Positions 5,592 to 9,811 of a DNA stretch of 9,811 nucleotides are shown piece after piece (the first letter of the stretch is position 1; every line of letters starts with the position of its first letter). Position numbers and translations under genes: made by a program. The notes beneath the pieces were generated by a model. That model was not told the DNA's origin. It did not search any database and was given only the letters and a program-made list of their open reading frames with translations. This DNA is from JABJPE01 sp036340215 (GTDB lineage: Bacteria > Pseudomonadota > Gammaproteobacteria > Comchoanobacterales > Comchoanobacteraceae): assembly GCA_036340215.1 (NCBI GenBank), contig JAYYZF010000087.1, positions 1 through 9,811 on the forward strand, written 5' to 3'.

Positions 5592-6434
5592 TTAAGACCT
5601 TGCTTTAGAGGGAAGAATAAGAGCTGTTGCTGAAAACAGCAAGAAACAGGAGATAAGAATATGTGTAGTTAATTCAGAATAGCCAAACATTACTAACATA
5701 ATTACCGAAGTAATTGGAATAAAGTAAGCAATATTAGTCATTACTATTGGACTGCTATTTTTTACAGCAAAATCCCAAGCTTGGTAAGCAAGACTTTTAG
5801 ACAAAACACCTATTACTGATAAATATAGAAATTCCTGGAGTGTTGGAAAAACAGAGATCTCGAATATAAAGTGTAATCCAAGAATAAATGGTGCCCCAAT
5901 ACCAGCATAAAATCCCATAAGTTGTGAAGGATTATCACAGTTTTTTGTGAAGATATTATAAAAAGCCCAACTAATTGCAGCTAAAAAAGTTAGAGTATAG
6001 CCAAAGTAATAAAACCCCCTCATGTTAATAGAAAATAAATTTTCTAAATGAATAGAAAGCAAAGCACAAAAACAGAGAATTATAACTAATATTTTTTTGA
6101 AAGTTAGATGATCTCTTCCAAGGAAAATATTTGTTAATATCACAATAATTGGCCAGACATACATAATTATCTCAACGTGGACAGGAGGAGAATATTTAAA
6201 AGCGCTAATGTATAAACATGCTGTTCCAGATATTGCAATTGTACCAAGGACAGTATGTTTTAAATCAAAAGAACTTAAGCTGAGTGTAAAATTAGTCAGA
6301 TAAAATATTATAATACTACTAAAAAAACCAATCACCAGTGCAAAAGACAAAATTTCTAGAGGGGGTATTCTAGCTAAGTTTAAAATCACAACTGGCATCA
6401 TAGCCCAAACTAAAGCTGCAAAAATACCGCTCAT
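5592..6434 (-). CDS. EamA/DMT superfamily transporter, YddG-like
   Basis: A 280-residue integral membrane protein with about ten hydrophobic helices and two EamA halves (about 1-130 and 140-276). The first half contains LYISAFKYSPPVHVEIIMYVWPIIVILTNIF, and the Y-x-WP pattern in helix 4 is typical of YddG-like amino-acid exporters. The second half has FLAAISWAFYNIFTKN and SKSLAYQAWDFAVKNSSPIVMTNIAYFIPI. DMT proteins move amino acids, nucleosides or other small metabolites across the inner membrane, and the substrate cannot be read from sequence. It starts 44 bp after putA and ends 12 bp before the deformylase-like gene, so it is likely co-transcribed and may handle an amino acid related to proline metabolism. 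The ATG at 6434 has no Shine-Dalgarno and leaves almost nothing before helix 1. The same frame stays open for about 29 codons upstream but offers only ATT or ATA starts. Confidence 0.92.
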   Translation of the reverse strand: MSGIFAALVWAMMPVVILNLARIPPLEILSFALVIGFFSSIIIFYLTNFTLSLSSFDLKHTVLGTIAISGTACLYISAFKYSPPVHVEIIMYVWPIIVILTNIFLGRDHLTFKKILVIILCFCALLSIHLENLFSINMRGFYYFGYTLTFLAAISWAFYNIFTKNCDNPSQLMGFYAGIGAPFILGLHFIFEISVFPTLQEFLYLSVIGVLSKSLAYQAWDFAVKNSSPIVMTNIAYFIPITSVIMLVMFGYSELTTHILISCFLLFSATALILPSKARS

Positions 6435-6478
6435 AAATGGCGCATATTTAGCTATGTGTTCAAAATTTGTATTAATTT

Positions 6479-9400
6479 TTATGGCAATAATGGATCCTCT
6501 AATGTCATTAGGGAGGTATTACCTCCAACAGCTGCTGTGTTAATTGTCAGGGTTCTTTCATGACACAAGCGCTTCAAGTAATTTGGCCCACCAGCTTTTG
6601 GCCCGGTTCCAGAAAGTCCTTCACCACCAAATGGCTGCACTCCGACGACTGCACCTATGATATTCCTATTTATATAGATATTACCAACATTTACTTTATT
6701 TTTTATGTAAAGCGACTTTGCATCTATTCTTGAATGAACACCAAATGTCAAGCCAAAGTTAGTTGCATTGATATCATCAATAATATTGTCTAAATCTTTC
6801 ATCTTGTATTTGATAACATGAAGAATAGGCCCAAATACCTCTTCTTTCAAAAGCTTTATAGAGTCAATCTCATATGCACGTGGCATAAAAAATGTACCCT
6901 TGCCATGATCTGACTTTGGTGTTACACCAAAAATAAATTTTGCATCTACTGTTTCTAAGTACTCTAAGTGTTTATCCAGAAAACCTTTAGCCCTCTCGTC
7001 AATAACTGGCCCTACATCAGTTTTTAAGTAGAGTGGATTATCTACTACTAATTCCTGCATTGCACCTGAGAGCATACTTATTGTTTTATCAAATACTTCC
7101 TCTTGAATATATACTACTCTTAATGCTGAACATCTTTGACCAGCACTACGAAAAGCCGAATCAACAATATCAGTTACGACTTGCTCAGTGAGTGCAGTAG
7201 AATCTACTATCATGGCGTTCATACCCCCAGTTTCTGCAATGAGAGGGACAATTGGCCCATCTCTTTGTGCTAGAGTATTATAAATAGATTTTGCAGTATT
7301 ATTTGAACCAGTTAACATTACGGCATCAACTCTTGAATCTGATACTATTGGTTGACCCGAAATATCACTAGGACCTGGCAATAATTGAATAACGTCTTTT
7401 GGGACACCCACTTCATAGAGAATTTCAATAAACTTTGTTGCTATAATAACAGTTTGAGAAGCTGGTTTTGCCAAAACAACATTTCCAGCAACCAATGCAG
7501 CTGATAGTTGCCCACAAAAAATTGCTAAAGGAAAGTTCCATGGGCTTATACAAAAAACCACACCACGGGCATGATAACTAAGTTGATTTAACTCGCCAGT
7601 TGGACCTGGTAATTTAACTGTTGCTAAGTCCTTTACTGCAGATACGGCATAGTACCTGAGGAAATCAACTGCCTCCCTTACTTCATCAACGGCATCCTGC
7701 CACAGCTTTCCTGCTTCTTTAATAGCAATTGCAATAAATAGCGGAGCTTGTTCTTCAAGTTTATCTGCAGCTAAATTTAAGAACCTGGCTCTATCTGCAA
7801 AACTTAATTCTTGCCAGGAACTTTTCGCAGAATTTGCATTTGATAATGCCAGGGCAACCAAGTCTTCATCTACTTCATGATAAAACCCAATTAGCTCATC
7901 TCTGAAGGCTGGATTAGTTATTTTTACTTTGTTCAATTTTTTTCTTTTACACTTAGAATTAGCAACTAAAGGAAAGTAAACATCTTGTTCTAGGAAATCA
8001 ACATCCATCTGTTTTGCTAATATCTTGACTTCTCTTATGTCAGATAAATCGTAACCAAATGAATTTTTTCGCTCTGGGGAATAGAGGTCTCGAGGTAATG
8101 GAATATTGGGATGATAAGAATTTGCACAACTAGCTGCTATCTTGGCAGGATCAAATAAAATTTTTTCTACAGGTATTTTTTTATCAATAATCCTATTAAC
8201 AAAACTTGTGTTTGCTCCATTTTCAAGCAGACGCCTGACTAAATATGGCAAGAGTTCTTTATGATTACCAACTGGAGCATACATACGGCAGTAAGTATTA
8301 TCTACATTTCGTAAAACACTATCATAGAGTGATCTGCCCATACCGTGTAAACATTGAAACTCAAAATCATTTCTTGATCCGTAAATTTCAAGAATAGCTG
8401 CAACTGTATGGGCATTGTGCGTTGCAAACTGCCCATAAAAAGAATCGCCAGCCCCTGCGATTTTAAAAACACAAGCAAGAAAACTTACATCTGTATTAAA
8501 TTTTCTAGTAAAAACAGGATAATCACTAAAACCCATCACTTGTGACTGTTTAAGTTCAGTGTCCCAATAAGCACCTTTAACAAGTCTTACTAAAATTTTT
8601 GCATGATACTTGTGGGATAATTTTTCAAGATAATCTATCACGAATATAGCCCGCTTCTGATAAGCTTGTATAGCTAACCCAAAACCTCCCCAGGAATTTA
8701 TATCATCTTGAGAAAAAACTCTACGAAATATTTCTAGTGATAGCTCGAGTCTTTCTGATTCTTCAGCATCGAGCGTAACAGTGATGTTTGCTTCCTTAGC
8801 CATTCGAACTAGGACTAAAACCTTTTCAGATATTTTTGGTATACAATTATGGTATTGAGATACTTCGTAACGTGGATGTAATGCAGATAATTTTATTGAT
8901 ATACCGGGCCTAGATAATAAGTCACCATCAGCATCATCTTTAAGTGCTCGTATAGATTCCTTGTACGACTCGAAGTACTCTTCGGCATCAACTGCAGTTT
9001 TAGCTGCCTCGCCAAGCATATCATAAGAGTATAGATAATCTTTATTAGACTTCTTATTAGCACGGATAATAGCTTTTTTTATAGTAGTACCAAGGATAAA
9101 TTGCTCACCAAGCAGACACATCGCTTGTTTAACTGATTTTCTAACAACAGGCTCACCTAATCTACCTATGAGATTTTTTAATATTACAGCTCTATCTTTT
9201 TCATGCAGTTTTTTATCATAAATTTTCCCAGTAAGAACAAGGCCCCATGTTGCGGCATTCACTAGCCATGATTCGCTATTACTACTGTAATCTTGCCAGT
9301 TAAGATTAGTCAGCTTATCCTTAATAATTGCATCCATGTTACCTTTATCTGGAATACGCAACATAGCTTCAGCCAGGCACATTAGAGCAATACCCTCTTC

Positions 9401-9637
9401 ACTTGACATATCGTACTGAATGAAGAATGCATCAAGTCCAATCCCACCTAAACGTGTTTCTCTAACTCCGCGTATTAGTTTTTCAGCAACTTCATGAATA
9501 CTAGACCTTTGGGTCTCATTAAATTTTACTATACTCAACAATATAGCCATCAACTCATTTTCATTTGCACGATAATTTTTTTGCATAATCGTGCTTGAAT
9601 CTGTCCAGTCGTTAAATTGCTGCTTAAAATTTTTCAT
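6479..9637 (-). CDS. putA: Bifunctional proline dehydrogenase / L-glutamate gamma-semialdehyde dehydrogenase PutA
   Basis: PutA oxidises L-proline to pyrroline-5-carboxylate with FAD, passing electrons to membrane quinone, and then oxidises the semialdehyde to glutamate with NAD+. At 1052 residues it is a type A (minimal) PutA. The proline dehydrogenase barrel (about 240-490) shows SRPGISIKLSALHPRY, TLDAEESERLELSLEIF, LVRLVKGAYWDTELKQ, FATHNAHTV, QCLHGMGRSLYD and the substrate-binding RRLLENGANTSFVNR (468-482). The aldehyde dehydrogenase domain (about 570-1030) shows SPWNFPLAIF with Asn701, LTGS (775-778), ETGG with Glu802, SAGQRCS with catalytic Cys836, EEVFGP and QPFGGEGLSGTGPKAGGP. The ribbon-helix-helix DNA-binding domain of E. 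coli PutA is absent, as is the extra C-terminal domain of long PutAs, so it should not repress its own gene. It heads the likely operon putA - transporter - deformylase-like gene. Confidence 0.98.
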   Translation of the reverse strand: MKNFKQQFNDWTDSSTIMQKNYRANENELMAILLSIVKFNETQRSSIHEVAEKLIRGVRETRLGGIGLDAFFIQYDMSSEEGIALMCLAEAMLRIPDKGNMDAIIKDKLTNLNWQDYSSNSESWLVNAATWGLVLTGKIYDKKLHEKDRAVILKNLIGRLGEPVVRKSVKQAMCLLGEQFILGTTIKKAIIRANKKSNKDYLYSYDMLGEAAKTAVDAEEYFESYKESIRALKDDADGDLLSRPGISIKLSALHPRYEVSQYHNCIPKISEKVLVLVRMAKEANITVTLDAEESERLELSLEIFRRVFSQDDINSWGGFGLAIQAYQKRAIFVIDYLEKLSHKYHAKILVRLVKGAYWDTELKQSQVMGFSDYPVFTRKFNTDVSFLACVFKIAGAGDSFYGQFATHNAHTVAAILEIYGSRNDFEFQCLHGMGRSLYDSVLRNVDNTYCRMYAPVGNHKELLPYLVRRLLENGANTSFVNRIIDKKIPVEKILFDPAKIAASCANSYHPNIPLPRDLYSPERKNSFGYDLSDIREVKILAKQMDVDFLEQDVYFPLVANSKCKRKKLNKVKITNPAFRDELIGFYHEVDEDLVALALSNANSAKSSWQELSFADRARFLNLAADKLEEQAPLFIAIAIKEAGKLWQDAVDEVREAVDFLRYYAVSAVKDLATVKLPGPTGELNQLSYHARGVVFCISPWNFPLAIFCGQLSAALVAGNVVLAKPASQTVIIATKFIEILYEVGVPKDVIQLLPGPSDISGQPIVSDSRVDAVMLTGSNNTAKSIYNTLAQRDGPIVPLIAETGGMNAMIVDSTALTEQVVTDIVDSAFRSAGQRCSALRVVYIQEEVFDKTISMLSGAMQELVVDNPLYLKTDVGPVIDERAKGFLDKHLEYLETVDAKFIFGVTPKSDHGKGTFFMPRAYEIDSIKLLKEEVFGPILHVIKYKMKDLDNIIDDINATNFGLTFGVHSRIDAKSLYIKNKVNVGNIYINRNIIGAVVGVQPFGGEGLSGTGPKAGGPNYLKRLCHERTLTINTAAVGGNTSLMTLEDPLLP

Positions 9638-9642
9638 CCAAA

Positions 9643-9649
9643 CTCCTTT
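9643..9649 (-). promoter_or_regulatory. Strong ribosome binding site of putA
   Basis: On the minus strand AAAGGAG lies five bases before the ATG at 9637. It fixes the start codon and is the only near-perfect Shine-Dalgarno in the window, suggesting efficient translation of PutA relative to its neighbours. Confidence 0.85.
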
Positions 9650-9753
9650 TAGGATTAAAACCTTCCCAAGAATAGAATCTAAGGAACCAAAAAAACTTTG
9701 TTATCAACTTGTTATATATTAACTGCTAATTATATTTGAAAATAAGATAACAT
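9650..9753. other. Intergenic region upstream of putA, probably with divergent promoters
   Basis: This gap is AT-rich. On the minus strand a TATAAT occurs at 9734-9729 and a TTGATA at 9707-9702, but neither has a well-spaced partner, so the putA promoter cannot be fixed. On the plus strand TTGTTA (9709-9714), 16 bp, TATATT (9731-9736) is a reasonable promoter for the partial gene starting at 9754. No clear operator repeat is seen. Confidence 0.3.
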
Positions 9754-9811
9754 ATGAGTTTAACATTTTACAATGATTATCTTCTCCTTGATTTTAAGAA
9801 CTATAATGATA
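9754..9811 (+). CDS. Possible 5' end of an unidentified gene running off the right edge
   Basis: An ATG at 9754 opens a frame (MSLTFYNDYLLLDFKN...) that stays open for the 19 codons left in the window. A promoter-like pair lies just upstream (9709-9736), giving a very short leader. There is only a weak AAGATAA as ribosome binding site. The residues do not let me assign a family. A second frame from the ATG at 9773 (MIIFSLILR...) is also open, so even the frame is uncertain. Confidence 0.3.
   Translation, partial: MSLTFYNDYLLLDFKNYND

Noticed and set aside
1..9811. CRISPR array, insertion sequence or defence system
   Set aside because: No regularly spaced repeats, no transposase-like frame and no terminal inverted repeats were seen. 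The genes are housekeeping, metabolic or envelope-related.

Overview
The window comes from an AT-rich bacterial chromosome, most likely a gammaproteobacterium. The best support is the divergent ratA/smpB pair, a proteobacterial one-piece tmRNA, a type A PutA, and remnants of LPS-core-type genes. The low GC, PutA-plus-transporter context and decaying envelope genes would suit a Francisellaceae-like lineage, but that placement is an inference from style. I have no search result behind it.

Left part (1-2376), trans-translation neighbourhood. The 5' end of a ratA-like START/COQ10-type gene runs off the left edge on the minus strand. It diverges from smpB (plus strand). smpB converges with an AI-2E/PerM-type membrane protein gene (minus strand). 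Beyond that lies the tmRNA gene ssrA (1957-2349, plus strand), so SmpB and its RNA partner sit about 1.2 kb apart. The tmRNA encodes the tag ANNSTKPVAVAA and is followed by a weak AT-rich terminator-like hairpin.

Middle part (2377-5021). An orphan ATP-grasp protein of the Cj0069 type is intact and plus strand, of unknown function. Facing it on the minus strand are two decayed envelope genes. One is the N-lobe of an InaA/Kdo-type LPS kinase with an early in-frame TAA and no catalytic lobe. The other is a TIM-barrel glycosyl-hydrolase-like gene split by a single in-frame TGA. They overlap at what looks like a deletion junction.

Right part (5085-9811). Three minus-strand genes, putA, an EamA/DMT transporter and a peptide-deformylase-like gene, are closely packed and probably form an operon. 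putA starts with a strong ribosome binding site. PutA oxidises proline to glutamate in two steps and the transporter may export or import amino acids or related metabolites. The deformylase-like protein is full length, but two of its three metal ligands and the catalytic Gln are substituted. It is the most interesting item in the window: an intact reading frame for a probably non-catalytic enzyme homologue. A possible plus-strand gene starts at 9754 and runs off the right edge.

I saw no insertion sequence, CRISPR array, separate tRNA or phage gene, and no obvious multi-gene defence system.
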